A DNA stretch of 64,000 nt, from contig QWDQ01000053.1 of assembly GCA_003868215.1 (NCBI GenBank), positions 124,001 to 188,000 of the forward strand, read 5' to 3'. Position 1 is the first letter of the stretch. Every line of letters starts with the position of its first letter. Made by a program: the position numbers and the translations under genes. Positions 10,781-22,560 of the stretch are shown in pieces. Under the pieces are notes generated by a model. It did no database searches. It saw only the letters and a list, made by a program, of their open reading frames with translations, and was not told where the DNA came from. Source of the stretch: Pseudophaeomoniella oleicola (Eukaryota > Ascomycota > Eurotiomycetes > Phaeomoniellales > Phaeomoniellaceae).

Positions 10781-13700
10781 CTAGTTAAACACATCTACGC
10801 TATATCTGTCATTCCTCAGACTCTCCCACCATTCCTTTGCGTCTTCTTTCATTTCTGTCTCGGTCTTGGTAGCCTTCTTCTTGTTGTTGTTATTGTCAAA
10901 ATGGATCTTTATCATCGTCTGGCTGACGGCATCACCGAGCTCGCGCGAACCACAGACGTATAAGCGGGCGCCGGCTTGCCAGAGTTCATTTACTGTAGCA
11001 CGCTCCGTCCAGAGTGTGTCCTGGACGTATTTGTGTCCGTTGGCTTTGTCGGGTGTACGGCTGTAGGCGCGGTACACTTTCACGGCACCGATCGATTCCC
11101 AAACCGCGAGCTCTGAGCTGTAGATGTCGTCGCGGCCGGGCTCCCGGCAGCCGTGGAACAGGATGGCGGGTGGGAGATTGCGGCCGGTACCGATTTGGGC
11201 GGCACGTTCTTGGATGAAGCCGCGGAAGGGCGCGATGCCGGAACCGGATCCGACCATGATGACGGGTGTCGATGTCATGTCGTTAGGGAGATGGAATGCA
11301 GCGTGGGAGGGACGAACAGCAACGTGTAGCTTGTCACCGGGTTGGAGCGAAGCGAGATAGGAGCTGGCGACGCCGATGTGGCGACCCTCACGCGACGCCG
11401 ATGGGACATTGAAGACAGAGAAGGTAAGCGTAACGTTGCCTGGCTTCCAGAGAGGCGATGAGGAGAGTGAGCTTTTTGTTTGGTTAGCGGCGAAGTCAAA
11501 GACGCTTGGAATTGGATACTCACTATCGACGCACGCGCATTGGTGGCAACATTGCGAGAAAAGAGGCCAAGGGCAGATCAATTGCAGGGAACTTCTCGAG
11601 GAGGTCGATAACGGGTGTATACTTGGCCACGATCTCGTTCGCATAGAGATCCAAGGAAAGTTTCCTCAGCTGTTCCTTCACCTTTACATCCTCTGTGACC
11701 TCGATCAAAGTTGAGATATTTTTCTTGGTTGCAGGTTGATTCAGTTCTACATAAGCCCCAAGGACGTCCGCGAGAACGACTGAATTGCCTATGGGGAGGG
11801 GCGTTCTCTGATCTGCTGTTATCTTGATATGAGCATCCCACGGTATTTGGAAGCGTCTCATGACTCTAGATACAGTCTCACGAGGATTCATCGGGAGGAC
11901 AGCAAGATAATCACCCGCCCGGTAAGACATGTTACTGGGAAGTTGAATTTCAATGTGTTTCTTCTGCGGCTCTCCAGGAGCAGTCAGAACCTGAGAATCG
12001 ATCACAACGGCCTCGGAAACATGATGACGCAGAGTCGTCGATCTCGGACTCAGCAGATCAACGATGATACCGGCCCCGTCAGGAGCAGACTGCACGTCAC
12101 CCTCAGTGCCATATTCTTTCCTGAGAGTCGGCCAGAAACACTCATCTTCCCATGCTTCAAAGCCGGAAAAGACCTCAGAGCTCCCGGCATCCTCAAGAGC
12201 CAACGGCACCAAGCGTTTCGCGCCGGCTTTCTCAAGTCTGGCATCAATGAGCTTAGGAATTCTGTGAAAGGTCGAAGCCCAGTCGTGATGCCCAAGCCCG
12301 TATAGAGAATATTTGACCCCGTTAAGCATATCGCCGGGGGTGGCGTTTTCTAGCCAAGAAACGAAGAGTTTGGCGTCGTCGGTGGGCTGGCCCTCGTATG
12401 AGGTCGCGATGATCGCGACTGGATGATCCTTAGGCAGGCGCCCAGTCGCGGTGTCAAGATTCTCCATCGTCACAGCCTTGAATCCTTGGTAAGGAGCATG
12501 TGCAGCCAAACGCTGTGCCAAACTCTCGCACGTCTCGGAGTTGGACCCATATAAAATGGTCAGAGGCTTGCTATTGCTTGCGGTCGAATTCGTGGCGGAA
12601 TGCTCGGCAGTGCCATTGACCGATGAAACAGCCACTGCGCCGGCCAATCGGTGCTGCAGGGAAGTGGGTGTGAGACCATCGCGTAGATAAGCACGGATCT
12701 TGAAGTCTTTGGGCTTCATGGTCAGAGTTTGCTTGTATTTCAGCTCGTACTCTGGATCGTCCAGAACCATATTGAAGTTCTGGAGAAGCATTGCTAGCAT
12801 CAACATAGCTTCCTGAGTGGCGAAAGACCGTCCAATACAGGCTCGTTGACCGTTGCCAAACGGCTTCCAGGAGCCAGGAGGGAGCTGGTTGAACTTTTCA
12901 TCTAGCATACGCTCAGGTTTGAATTCCTCGGCGTCCTCTCCATAGACTTCGGGGTCACGCTGGAGTTTCTGGATTAACACGACACAGGACTCCCCCTTGT
13001 GTACTAGGTACTGGTTTGCAAGTAGGGTGTCCTCGTACGGTCGGACAGCAAAGACGGGAAGCGGTGGTTCCAGTCGAAGAACTTCGCGAAGAATCTGCTC
13101 GAGTCAGTACAGTTGTCGCAAAATCCATCGATGTGTGACGTACAGCTGTGAGATATGGAAGCTTCGAGAGGTGGTCCACGTTCATCGGGCCCTCTCCAAT
13201 GACCTCTCCAATTTCTTGCTGGGCCTTTCGATATACGTCCGGATTCTTTATCAAGTAGTAGAGAGTAAAGGACAACAATCCAGCTGTGGTCTCGTGGCCC
13301 GCAACGAGGAAACTCAACGCGTTATCAGTGATGCTCCTCTCTGTCATATGTTTCCCAGTCTTGGGATCGACACCGTTCAGCATAGCGGCGACCAGATCCT
13401 TGCGACCGCTGGGATTCTTTGCCCGAACAGCAATGATGTCGTCGGAGACTTTGCGCAGATAGGCGATATCTTCATAATACTGTTGGTATTCTCGGCGATA
13501 GTATAGCTCTAGGAGTTTACTGGTGCCTCGTCTCGCGCGGTACCTGGAAGTCAGGAGAGTTCTGGCCATAGCCTGAAGGAACGGATGCGTCTCGGGATTG
13601 TAAAAGCTGTTGAATCTGTAGCCCATGGAACAAAGAGCCAAAGTATCCATTGCGAGGCGGGTAAAATCTTCGGCCGGGGTGAAGGGCTCCTCTCTCCCCA

Positions 13701-14210
13701 TTCTCGCCCATTTCATGGCCAGCTGAGAAGCAATATCGTGCATCTCAGGGAACATGCCTCGAACAGCTGTTGGCCCAAAAGCAGGCATCAACACACGATG
13801 AGCAATCCCCCAATTTTCCTCCTCAAGGTAGGCCTAGTAGCGCGTTAGCGGCGGATCCGGTATGAGCTTCGTAGGATCCTACAGTGATGAGGCCGTCGTT
13901 GGCCGCGGATCTGAGTTCATACATGACACCAGACGGGACTTTCCTAAACCGTTTCTCATCGCATAGCTCATGAATGAGTCTGTGGTTGGAGCAGAAGGTG
14001 ATCGGAGTTCCAAGTAGCCTGAGCCTGTAGATTTGGCCTGAGACCGACGTTCAGCTCTTGGCCATGTAGGAGAGGTAACGGTTGATGCTGACCGTATTTC
14101 TCTGCCAATGAAGCGAAGGATCCGATGGGGAACTCGTTATCGATCAATCCGAAGGCATGACCCAGAACAGGCCAACCCGGTGGCTCTGGAACTGCATTCA
14201 TCTCTGCCAT
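10781..14210 (-). CDS. Self-sufficient cytochrome P450-reductase fusion, CYP505 (P450foxy) type
   Basis: Single-chain monooxygenase; known members hydroxylate fatty acids near the omega end using NADPH. Five exons on the minus strand are 14210-14093, 14037-13883, 13833-13144, 13094-11524 and 11471-10781, about 1,074 residues, close to Fusarium P450foxy. There is no membrane anchor: it starts MAEMNAVPEPPGWPVLGHAF. Haem domain: LVAGHETTAG (I helix), EVLR (ExxR) and FGNGQRACIGR with the ligand Cys at about 407. The FMN domain begins at ILYGSNSETCESLAQRLA (about residue 501). The FAD/NADPH part includes RRYSLSSSPLW, rebuilt across the last splice, and PVIMVGSGSGIAPFRGF. All four joins keep phase. 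It is divergent from the methyltransferase-like gene. The true substrate may be a cluster intermediate rather than a free fatty acid. Confidence 0.93.
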
Positions 14211-14956
14211 CCTGGTGATGGTTTCTGCTAAATCTCGCGAGCAGTCAGAAGTACCTGCAGAAAGGCTAGTATAAGGCGCAGTCTGCTGTTCAGGAATATA
14301 TAATGAAACCTGCTGGAGCCACTCGATCTTCGTCAAGTTTCTCCCTCTGGTAGACAAGGATCACAGCCACGAACGATTGCGAGCAAGCGCTGGGCCATAT
14401 TCCAGGTCGAATTAGGGCATTTCGATGTTTATACTTCGACGCGTAAGTATATACGCGTCGACACATGTATAGCTATCTGCTTTGAGATCGTGTCAGGCCA
14501 CCATTAACATGGTTTAGATTCTTATCCACTGACCAGGCATGGCTCATAGACAGCAGCTCGCCGAAGTTCTCCACTCTCTGGGTGGTCGGTCCAGATGGAA
14601 GCTGTTTCCCTATCAAGTAATCGTTGAGCGGTATCAACCACTAACCATGGATGGCTTTTTGTGGACAGTATCAGTATCATCGGTGAAGTTCGAAGAAGAA
14701 GTATTGTGACAGGGATTAAATCCTACCGCGCCGAAAACCCCCGAATTTCTCACGACACCCGATGAAAGCTCGAGGACGGTGAACATCAAAAGAGTAGCGT
14801 CAATAGTTAGTATTAGACAATTGTAGGGAACAACTCTTCTTGAGAAAGAGAACAAGAATGGACAGTCGTTGAAGCACAATCGAATTACCTTTCCTAACAG
14901 TTGCCACCTGTCTTACAATATCGGACCAATTTTCTCGCGCGTTATCCCGAGCAGAG
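14211..14956. promoter_or_regulatory. Divergent promoter between P450-reductase and OMT-like genes
   Basis: A 746-base gap between two divergent start codons. It contains a perfect inverted repeat at 14437-14460 and otherwise only short meaningless frames. Confidence 0.6.
14437..14460. promoter_or_regulatory. Perfect 9-bp inverted repeat, possible regulator site
   Basis: CGACGCGTA, six bases, then TACGCGTCG. The arms are exact complements with ACGCGT cores. It lies about 230 bases upstream of the P450 start and 500 bases upstream of the OMT-like start. Zinc-cluster dimers often bind inverted CGG/CGA-type half-sites, so a role in co-regulation is possible but inferred. Confidence 0.4.
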
Positions 14957-16057
14957 ATGGCAGACCAGCAAGAATTGCGTGGCCGTATACGTGAAGCATA
15001 TCTCCATGCTGGCTTGTACGCCTATGCCATCGGCGAGTTCGCGCTCATCAAGGTTCTCATCGACCACAAGGTCTTCGACATGATCCCAGACGAGGGGGAT
15101 ATATCGATCTCTGAGCTGGCCACGAAAGTCGGCGGCGAGCAAGAAATACTAGAGCGGTTTGCCCTCCAACTCACCATGTCCGAAGTCATCGCATCCCCTA
15201 CCCCCGGCCGCATCGCGCACACGCACAAGTCTCGACTGTACAAGTCCGACACGCTCGAAGCCGGCCTCATCTGCCATGTGTTCAATATGCTCTTTCGCCC
15301 CTTGGCTCAACTGCCCACTTTCTTTAAGAAGAACGGGTTGGCGTCACCCAAGGATTCCAAGGTCACCCCGTTCGGCATGGCTCTGAATCACCCAGACTGG
15401 GATGTTTATCAGATCCTCGACAACGATCCCGAGCTGCACAACCAGTTCAATGGCGTGCTGAAGGGTTTGGGAACGATGTATTCTTTGCAAGGTGTATATG
15501 ATTTCGGGTGGGTGCAGAACGCCCTTACCGGGACACGGCCTGCCGTTGTAGACATTGGCGGGAGTAGTGGCCTCGCGATTAAGGATATTCTAGCCCACAA
15601 CTCGTTCATTCCCGCCGAGCAATGCGTCCTCTATGACATGCCAATGGTGGTTGAGAGCACCAAGAGCACGTGTGACGAGAGTCTGAGCAGGATACAATTT
15701 GTCGGCGGCAGCATATTCGAGCCATTTCCAGAAGAGCTTCGGGGTGCATGCATTTACCAGTTTCGACGCATACTCAACGACTTCACTGACGACGATGTCC
15801 TCCGGGCTTTTCGCACCGTTAGGGAAGCCGCTGCGCCTGACACGCGTATCCTGATCATTGAGGAGATGCTGAACCCAGACCGACACATACTCAACGTCGG
15901 GATGGACATCTTTCTGATGTTGGTTGGTGGTAAAAAGAGGAACGCCGCTATGTTTAGCGACTTGGCTGAGCGCGCAGGCTTCCGTCTCAATGCCGAGTTC
16001 AGAGACGTGTCCTCGGAATTTGACGACTATACGGTGCTTGAGTTCGTAGTGGTCTAA
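14957..16057 (+). CDS. O-methyltransferase-fold protein with altered catalytic site
   Basis: A 366-residue, intronless member of the plant COMT-like/fungal cluster O-methyltransferase family. The N-terminal winged-helix dimerisation part is residues 1-120. The SAM-binding glycine loop is VVDIGGSSGLAIKDI (about 197-211), followed by the acidic LYDMP (about 225-229). The segment that normally reads (R)xILHDW reads RRILNDFTDDD, putting Asn274 where the catalytic base His belongs. The usual GGKERT reads GGKKRN, so Lys327 replaces a catalytic Glu. The other Glu (LIIEEML, about 302) is present. The SAM pocket therefore looks kept while methyl-transfer chemistry is doubtful. Some fungal homologues with this fold act as pericyclases or have other non-methylating roles. 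Its place next to a P450 and a zinc-cluster gene fits a metabolite cluster. Confidence 0.88.
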   Translation: MADQQELRGRIREAYLHAGLYAYAIGEFALIKVLIDHKVFDMIPDEGDISISELATKVGGEQEILERFALQLTMSEVIASPTPGRIAHTHKSRLYKSDTLEAGLICHVFNMLFRPLAQLPTFFKKNGLASPKDSKVTPFGMALNHPDWDVYQILDNDPELHNQFNGVLKGLGTMYSLQGVYDFGWVQNALTGTRPAVVDIGGSSGLAIKDILAHNSFIPAEQCVLYDMPMVVESTKSTCDESLSRIQFVGGSIFEPFPEELRGACIYQFRRILNDFTDDDVLRAFRTVREAAAPDTRILIIEEMLNPDRHILNVGMDIFLMLVGGKKRNAAMFSDLAERAGFRLNAEFRDVSSEFDDYTVLEFVVV

Positions 16058-16575
16058 AGATGGTGTTTGTATGGCAGACATGCTGGTCGCTAGGTCACGC
16101 TTCATAGTTGTCGGGTTAGAGCTATTCTGATAAAGAAAACAAGGAAGTTTTGAAACATTGTGCTCTGGATTTCACTAGAGATGCAATTTGAACTTATCCT
16201 CAGACTTACTGATACTTTCAAGAAAGTGAAGGAAAGCGAAGTGAGAATGAGGATAAAATATTGATTATGGATGAGATCATCTTGATTAAATCATAACTGG
16301 AACGGATTAACTATTTGAGTATCTCGGGGGCCCGGGTAATCCCTTTATCCGTAACCCCAGGGGCCTTTCATATCCCATTTATGATTGATATGTATCGTAT
16401 TTGTTCACTCACCCTGATCACTCTTTCTCTTTACCATATGCAACCCTTTTCTCTCTGCATCCCGCCAAATTACCTACAATGTATCTTCCATCCTTACTTT
16501 TAACATGGAACTGGTAGTGTCTCAAGCAACAGTGAGATGACGAACCGTTAGAACCGTTGATTACCCCTGGCCTCA
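16058..16575. other. Intergenic, convergent 3' flanks
   Basis: AT-rich stretch between the OMT-like gene and the zinc-cluster gene. Nothing is supported in it. Confidence 0.55.
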
Positions 16576-17582
16576 TCAAAGACCCATCTTCTCCCGTAGT
16601 AGTTCCTTGACCGCAGTCGCCTTCTTGCTCAAGCCGCCACCACTGCCATCATCCTGGCGCCTGCCTGGGTTATGAAGAAGCAAGGCCACAGCCAGATCAC
16701 GCACCACCTTACCGCCACGTCCAAGGTGCCCCTCCACATGTTGCAGGGCATCCAACAGCATGGACACGGCTATGTGAATCCTCTGCAGGCTAAGAGCCGC
16801 GTTTGCGTAGTGGAGCTCGCCTAGCCGCAGCGTCCGGCCTGCGGCTACCGTGCAGCTACAGTTGCTGCCACTGTGATTATAATGATTAGGCATACGATTC
16901 AGATGCCTCTGGAAGTGACCTAGCACGACATCGAAGATGCGTACCAGCCACAAGTACCCGCTCAACAGAAGCAATACTGTTGGCATATCTAGCACTGCAC
17001 CACGCGTTTTCTTCTCATCGTGGACGTCGTTGTCGGTGCTACAGTCCTCGGATCCTTCGGTCATATGAGCTCGACCATCTCCCTCTTCCCTGCACGGCAT
17101 CATCACCCCTCCAACGACACAGGTGGTGTTGAGAGCCAGACCGGCCATGGCCCCGAACTGCTGGGAGAGTTGGAGAACAGTGCCCACAGGGTAGTCATCG
17201 AGGTTAGGAACGCTGTCCGCGTACCATGGGCCGTCCTCCAACTTCCGTAGCAGTTGCTCTATCTCTGAGATCAGGGCGATAAGTCGCTGCGAAGTGAGAA
17301 CCGCCGTGCTCGTGTTGACATTGGCCTCCTTATTGGATGTCGTGCTGACGTCCATCGGCCAGTTCATAGCCGTCAAACCTGCCATTTCTGATGGCCATTG
17401 CGGCTGCTCTAGCTGGCTGCTGTCAAACAAGTTTGTGTCGGCCATATCAAGTCCAGACTGCGTCCAGCTGTAGTTTCCCATATCGCTTTCGCAGTCTAAG
17501 ACTTCGTTGGGGGGAATCATGGAATCCCAGATTCAGATTATCCCATGTTCGTATATCGTAGGAGCCTTGCTCGAACGCAGAT

Positions 17583-17617
<35 letters not shown>

Positions 17618-18052
17618 CATATGCATGGGCATCGACTCCATCGGCCCTGCCAGTTGCATGTACGAGGCAGGAGTCGGCAGAAGCTCGGCTTGAGGGGCCT
17701 TTGTAAATGTCGACGTCGACGTTGGTGGAGCCCGCGGAGTGACAGAGGTTAATAGGGTAGGCGGAGGGCCTTGTATGGTGGGGCTCATTGTGCGTGTGGC
17801 CGGCAGATTACTGCTATTACTACTACTACCACCACCACCACCAGTAGTCTGCCTTTCGTCGTTGCTCGACTGACGTTTCGAGCGTGTGCGCCGTCCGAAG
17901 GCACAGGGTAACTTGGCCCGCGTGCACCGCTCACACGCACCGCATCCGGGGGGCACCGAGCACTTGAGTTTCTGAACGCGACACCGGTCGCACGATGACC
18001 GGATGGACAGGAAGGAACCCGCTTCGCCGCCAGTGTCAGACTCGGTAGGCAT
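16576..18052 (-). CDS. Zn2Cys6 transcription factor (AflR-like layout)
   Basis: Likely pathway regulator. The start is MPTESDTGGE at 18052. The zinc cluster is CDRCRVQKLKC ... CERCTRAKLPC: Cys 21, 24, 31, 40, 43 and 50 with an extra Cys37 in the loop, followed by a basic RRTRSKR. Then comes a Ser/Thr/Pro linker with a Pro-Ala run encoded by a GCTCCT hexamer repeat (17582-17616), and a C-terminal domain with LIALISEIEQLLRKL and a helical SLQRIHIAVSMLLDAL. The N-terminal frame ends at 17447 and the C-terminal frame opens at 17520, one base out of phase. One GT-AG intron that restores phase is 17663-17468; its signals are weak. A one-base change in the C run near 17511 is the alternative. Regulation of the neighbouring P450, OMT-like and NRPS genes is inferred from position. 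Confidence 0.75.
17582..17616 (+). repeat. Coding hexamer repeat (CAGGAG)n
   Basis: Five to six copies of AGGAGC within the regulator gene encode an alternating Pro-Ala stretch on the minus strand. Confidence 0.85.
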
Positions 18053-20419
18053 CTCGGGCGTTGGTATGAGCTTGGCAGTCTGGGCGTATCGGCCTCAGTG
18101 GTTCCTCAGTGGTTCAGGATGGCCTTGGCAGGGGCGGCATTGACGTTCCTACTACGGAGTAGAGCATAGTCATCTCTTGGCTTCGGAAGGGGTGTGGATG
18201 ATACTTATGTATCTTGGTTCAAGATTTAGTGGACCTTGCGCGTATACAAACGTACAACTGCAACACCCTTTCTCAACCCAGGGCCATCATAACCAGAACA
18301 ACTACAGACTTCACTATTTTTCCATTCCTCGTCAAGCTATCACCTCCATCGCGCCACACGCTCCTTTAGCGCTTATCTGATGTTCGACACTCGGTCTGCC
18401 GATCTGTTGCGAGACTGGTTCCCTTCCCTCTCAGCGTTGTTGGAGCGTCTTGAGCAACACTTCAAATAGCCTTACGCGAGCCTCTAATAACGCTCTCAGT
18501 CAGAGACCCCCTACCACTGACGCTACCCTCCGAAGCTTATCAGATGTTGGTGTAATTGTGATAGTAGGTACATAGGCATCTTCCATCTCACAACCGGTAT
18601 AGTCTACGTACCGTCCTTACGAGGGGGCCGTCGTTCATCACCACGGCAAGGTAACTGTCCATACCTATGAGATCAACTTGCAGTAACTAGCAGTAATAGC
18701 TGAGCTTACAGAATGCTTTGTGATAGACGCTAAGCTGTAGTATCGGCTATTCAAAAGTGCATGCCAGTACTAAGGATCACTAACAATCCCTATAAGGCGG
18801 TCTTCGGGTAGCTGCTTCCTACCTGGGAGATAGCTGCTGCTGCTGCTGCTTTGATCTCTCTCTCTCTCTCTTTCTCCATCTCCCTCTCTGTCAAATTTAT
18901 TTTTCAGCCCCCATGTTGCATCATCTGCGAAGCGAAGGCAATCTACGCGCTTCTACCGTATTAGTGCTAAGAATGGACCCCAGCTTTCGTACGGTTAGCA
19001 ACCGGTTATCATTTTCGATATCACGCCATAGATATTCGAGGTAGGTATTATCTACTGGTCCTATGTACTGAATCTCGATGTATCATCACAGCATCAGATA
19101 ATGGTATGAAGCAGGGGGTTAGGAGGGAAGACTTTGACCCTCACGTAAGAACTTGGAAGAGCAGGGCCGGTTTTAGTAGCTTACTCATGCTATAGGCTCC
19201 GGGGAAGTGTCAGGAAGTATTATCCTTTCATTGTGCTCGCTCCTCTTTCCCCTTTTCCTTTTTGGGCCTATGATTGAGGTTAGTACTTCAGGTACAACTC
19301 AACCGTCTACGAAGAGATGCGCAAGAGGAGGAGGGGGAGGGGTAACCGACTAGTGGTACTGGTAATCGTGCCATTCTTTCTTTTTTCTTTTGCGGGAATA
19401 TCCGCCGAGTTCCTGATTCCCGGGGGGGGGGACCATGGAGCTGCGTCGCCAATGCTACATCATTAGCAGGAGGTTAAAGATCCCCATCTGTTAATACTGT
19501 CCCTTGTCTTGGATTGCTGCTGGCATCGGAGATCACGATATGTATGCTGTGCAAGGACCAGGATGTTGGGAAGGGGTAATGATTTTCGGGAGAGGTGCCG
19601 GGGGGGGACAAGCTGAACCACCATTTCGATTCCCCATCTGACGGATTGACCGGATCGATCTTCACACGACCACCAGCCCGTACGATCTCGTACTCAGGGT
19701 TCCAACGTTGCGAAAGGATCTCGGTAATGCCGAAAAGCGCATTTGTGTTCGGTCTGACGGTCACATCAAGTGTTGGGTTGGTAGCGGGCGGAGCCGCGGA
19801 GGTGACAGCGGGAGAAGGACCGCGTGCACGTGCATCTGTGCGCGTCAACGGCGAGAGCGAGTGAGCGAGTGATGAGTAAGTTGTCGTCGGCAAACGCAGA
19901 CCCTTCGTTTTCGTAGCTGCTTGCTCTGCTCACGGGCTCGTTGGAAAAGATATCGAACCCGAACTATTGGGTTGGGGTGCCAGGGTCTCTCTCATCATCC
20001 CTGGCCAGGAGTGCGACAGCAATGACATGATCACACATTGGCGGGGGCTGCTCAGCTCCACGGATATACAGACCCAGTATGACAGGGTCTAGTCTTGTCT
20101 AGATTACGACTTGGAACGTGAGGGTAGTAATAACACGGTCGATGGTGACTTTCGTCGATTGCTGTTTCTATTTTGAATGCTGGTTCGATATCAGCCCATA
20201 AACTAGGTACTGGTACCGCCTATAGAAATCAATTAGAAGAAAAAAAGGTCATATCGACATCCTCTCATTTAATTATGTAGTCGTAGAGAGTACCAGTAGG
20301 AAGAGTCCGGTGTAATGGGTTTTTGCTCATAATCCGAATCCAAGAGTCTTTCCCCCCATTACTCGGAATTCGTATATAGTGGTATAATGACACGGCTTGA
20401 GCATAAAAGCCAACTAACT
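18053..20419. other. Long intergenic region
   Basis: It includes the regulator promoter with a tandem CCTCAGTGGTT pair near 18094-18115, a CTG/CT-rich tract at 18835-18870, a G run near 19421-19430 and one open frame at 19474-19893 described separately. No other gene is supported. Confidence 0.5.
19474..19893 (-). other. Uncertain open frame without an ATG
   Basis: An open frame of about 139 codons with coding-like composition (for example LDVTVRPNTNALFGITEIL and RAGGRVKIDPVNP). It opens at a TTG; the frame extends some 15 codons further upstream and stops without any ATG. It could be an internal exon of a gene whose other exons were not found, a decayed gene, or chance. No family is recognised. 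Confidence 0.25.
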
Positions 20420-21055
20420 CTATTTATCCAGAGGCCCCAAGTAGTCGTAGACCAGCTTGCACTGAAGCACATCACTCCCCTTTCGGACCTCAACGTGGCG
20501 GACATAACGTCTCTCGCCGCCGCCGCCAACGAGTTCGATCCCCCCGGCCTGATAGGTGACGACATCAACGTCGAGATGCTCAGTGCTCATAAGGATCACC
20601 CTGGTAGTCCCCTCCTCCCAGCCGCTCGCGAGCCACTCGGAAGGCAGGTCGGTCAGGTCGGCCCACCTGGTGCGGCCGGTGATCTTGCCGAAGAGCGGAT
20701 GGTTCGCGTGTCGGGTCTCGTTGTTGAGCAGACGGTTTTCGGTCGAGCCGGGCAGGCCAGAGCCGGATTTGGACTCGATGGTCAGATGCGTCAGGCCCTC
20801 GGCGTCGACCGATTGCTTGATGGTCATGGTGATGGTGCCGACGGTGAGGACTTTGCGGGTGAGCCAGTTGACGCCCTGCATCTTCAGGATCGAGTCGTAC
20901 GAATCCGATAGCGACAGGTTCTGTGTAGGAAAAGGAGGGACAAGCAGTGATTAGTGACCAGCACCGAGAGAGAGAGAAAATCTTGACGTCCAAAACCATA
21001 CCATGTTCCACCGTCCTGTGAGATTCTCAATCGAAACATGTGCTGGTGCCGCCAT
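20420..21055 (-). CDS. Small lipocalin-like fungal protein
   Basis: A 184-residue protein from two exons, 21055-21002 and 20920-20420, joined in phase 0 by an 81-base intron. It reads MAAPAHVSIENLTGRWNM then NLSLSDSYDSILKMQGVNWL, a start typical of a conserved fungal family that I recall being described as lipocalin-like. The rest has alternating strand patterns (TITMTIKQSV, LTHLTIESKS, VILMSTEHLDVDVVTY) consistent with a beta barrel. There is no signal peptide or membrane segment. Members of this family turn up near metabolite clusters, but a role here (binding or carrying a small hydrophobic intermediate) is an inference from fold and context. The promoter side faces the membrane-protein gene. 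Confidence 0.78.
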
Positions 21056-21607
21056 GGTGGTGGTTGGTCTGCTGCAGTGTTACCCCAGAGTCGTCTGGCT
21101 ACCTTAGTTCAGCGAGATCTAAAGAACCTAGTCGTTGATTACGAGACGGAGATTGAAACATGATCAAAACTGGCGAGGAGGATACGGACGTTGTTCCAGC
21201 TATAAGCAATCAAAACAATACTCTGGACCTGACTCTAAGATGTGACAAAGAGGAACATAAGTTACAAAAATCCCGAAGACTGTCTCAATGGGGCAATGCA
21301 TGCTTCGGTCATCATCGTCGTCAGCGGCCTGGCCTCCTCAGCTGTGCTGCAGCAGTAAAAGAAGACCTGATGTTATTTCCTGCCGATGTTTAGGTACCCT
21401 TAGTTAGTTGGCATAACTATGACCCGAATCGAGTATCTGCGCTGGTTGTATCCTATTTGGGTAACCAGCGCCGCAGCAAACTTGAGAGGTGGATAAGGTA
21501 GGCCAGTTGATGGCGAATCATTGGTCGGTTAAAGCATACGGCACTAATAATTAAATATGTGGAATTTCACGGGTGGCGCCGACGACGACGTCGAAGGAGC
21601 CGAAAGT

Positions 21608-21636
<29 letters not shown>
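21608..21636 (+). repeat. (CA)n microsatellite
   Basis: Uninterrupted CA run of about 14 units. Confidence 0.95.
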
Positions 21637-21638
<2 letters not shown>

Positions 21639-21837
21639 ACGAGATACATCTCACATCTCACACCTCACACTTTACATCCTCGGGATTGCTTGTTTTCGTC
21701 TAGTGAACTTGTACGTGTGTGTGTGGGCGGGTGGGTGGTATTGAGGTAAGTTCTAGGAAGGAGTAGGATATGGTCTCAGCTAAGCCGCCGCGCCGGCCCT
21801 ACCAGGTACATATCTACTTCCCTGACATACTTACCTA

Positions 21838-22560
21838 CTAACCTGCTCCTATCCCAATTACGAGCTTATGTTCATACACCACCTTCCTAGGTAATTACCT
21901 ACCTACGTTAGTAACTATTGCGGCAGTGCATACCATTTCGGGATTATATATCAGTTTTCCATTCCAATTCTTTTACTGATCCCCTGTAATTTACCTATAT
22001 TTGTACCTGTACCTGTATACCTGATATTATTTCTTAGCCGCACACACATATATTGCTCCGGGAAATTCCCTTCAAAATCCGATACACACACCGAAATGCT
22101 GCGAAACGGAAAATGGGGGGGGGGGAAATTTGACGACCGGTGGTAGATGTTATTCACCCCCTTGGGGTGGTACCTGAATACCTCCTACTACCTAGCCCCC
22201 ACACCCTTTCTTGCATAGGTTAGGTGATTTACCTAATGACCTTCCTCAGGTACCTTACCTACCTACCTAGGAATCTACTAAACCTACCAACAGACAATTT
22301 AGATACAGACAGGGGGCCATCAGGTATACCTATCTACCTACCTAGGTATACAGGAAACCGTGATGACGTCTCAACCTATCTACCTACCTACCTAGGTAAG
22401 GTAGTTATTTACCTATACTATTCAAGGCCGACCCATCAAATTCGGTACAGTCAGGCAGGACAACAGAACTCGCATTAAAATTCGTTATAATGCTTTCTAT
22501 GTAGTTGGGTAGATGCTTGCGTAAATTACCTAGGTTGGTAAATAAAGAGTAGTAGAGGAT
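21838..22560. repeat. TACC/GGTA palindromic repeat block
   Basis: Many copies of TACCTACCTAGGTA-like sequence, where runs of TACC meet GGTA around a CCTAGG centre. Examples lie near 21888-21906, 22253-22272, 22330-22350 and 22375-22405. Confidence 0.8.

Noticed and set aside
12064-12305. Plus-strand frames inside the P450-reductase gene
   Set aside because: They are shadows of the minus-strand reductase exon.
21838-22560. Terminal repeats of a mobile element
   Set aside because: No transposase, reverse transcriptase or target duplication is seen; the units are tetranucleotide microsatellites found across the window.
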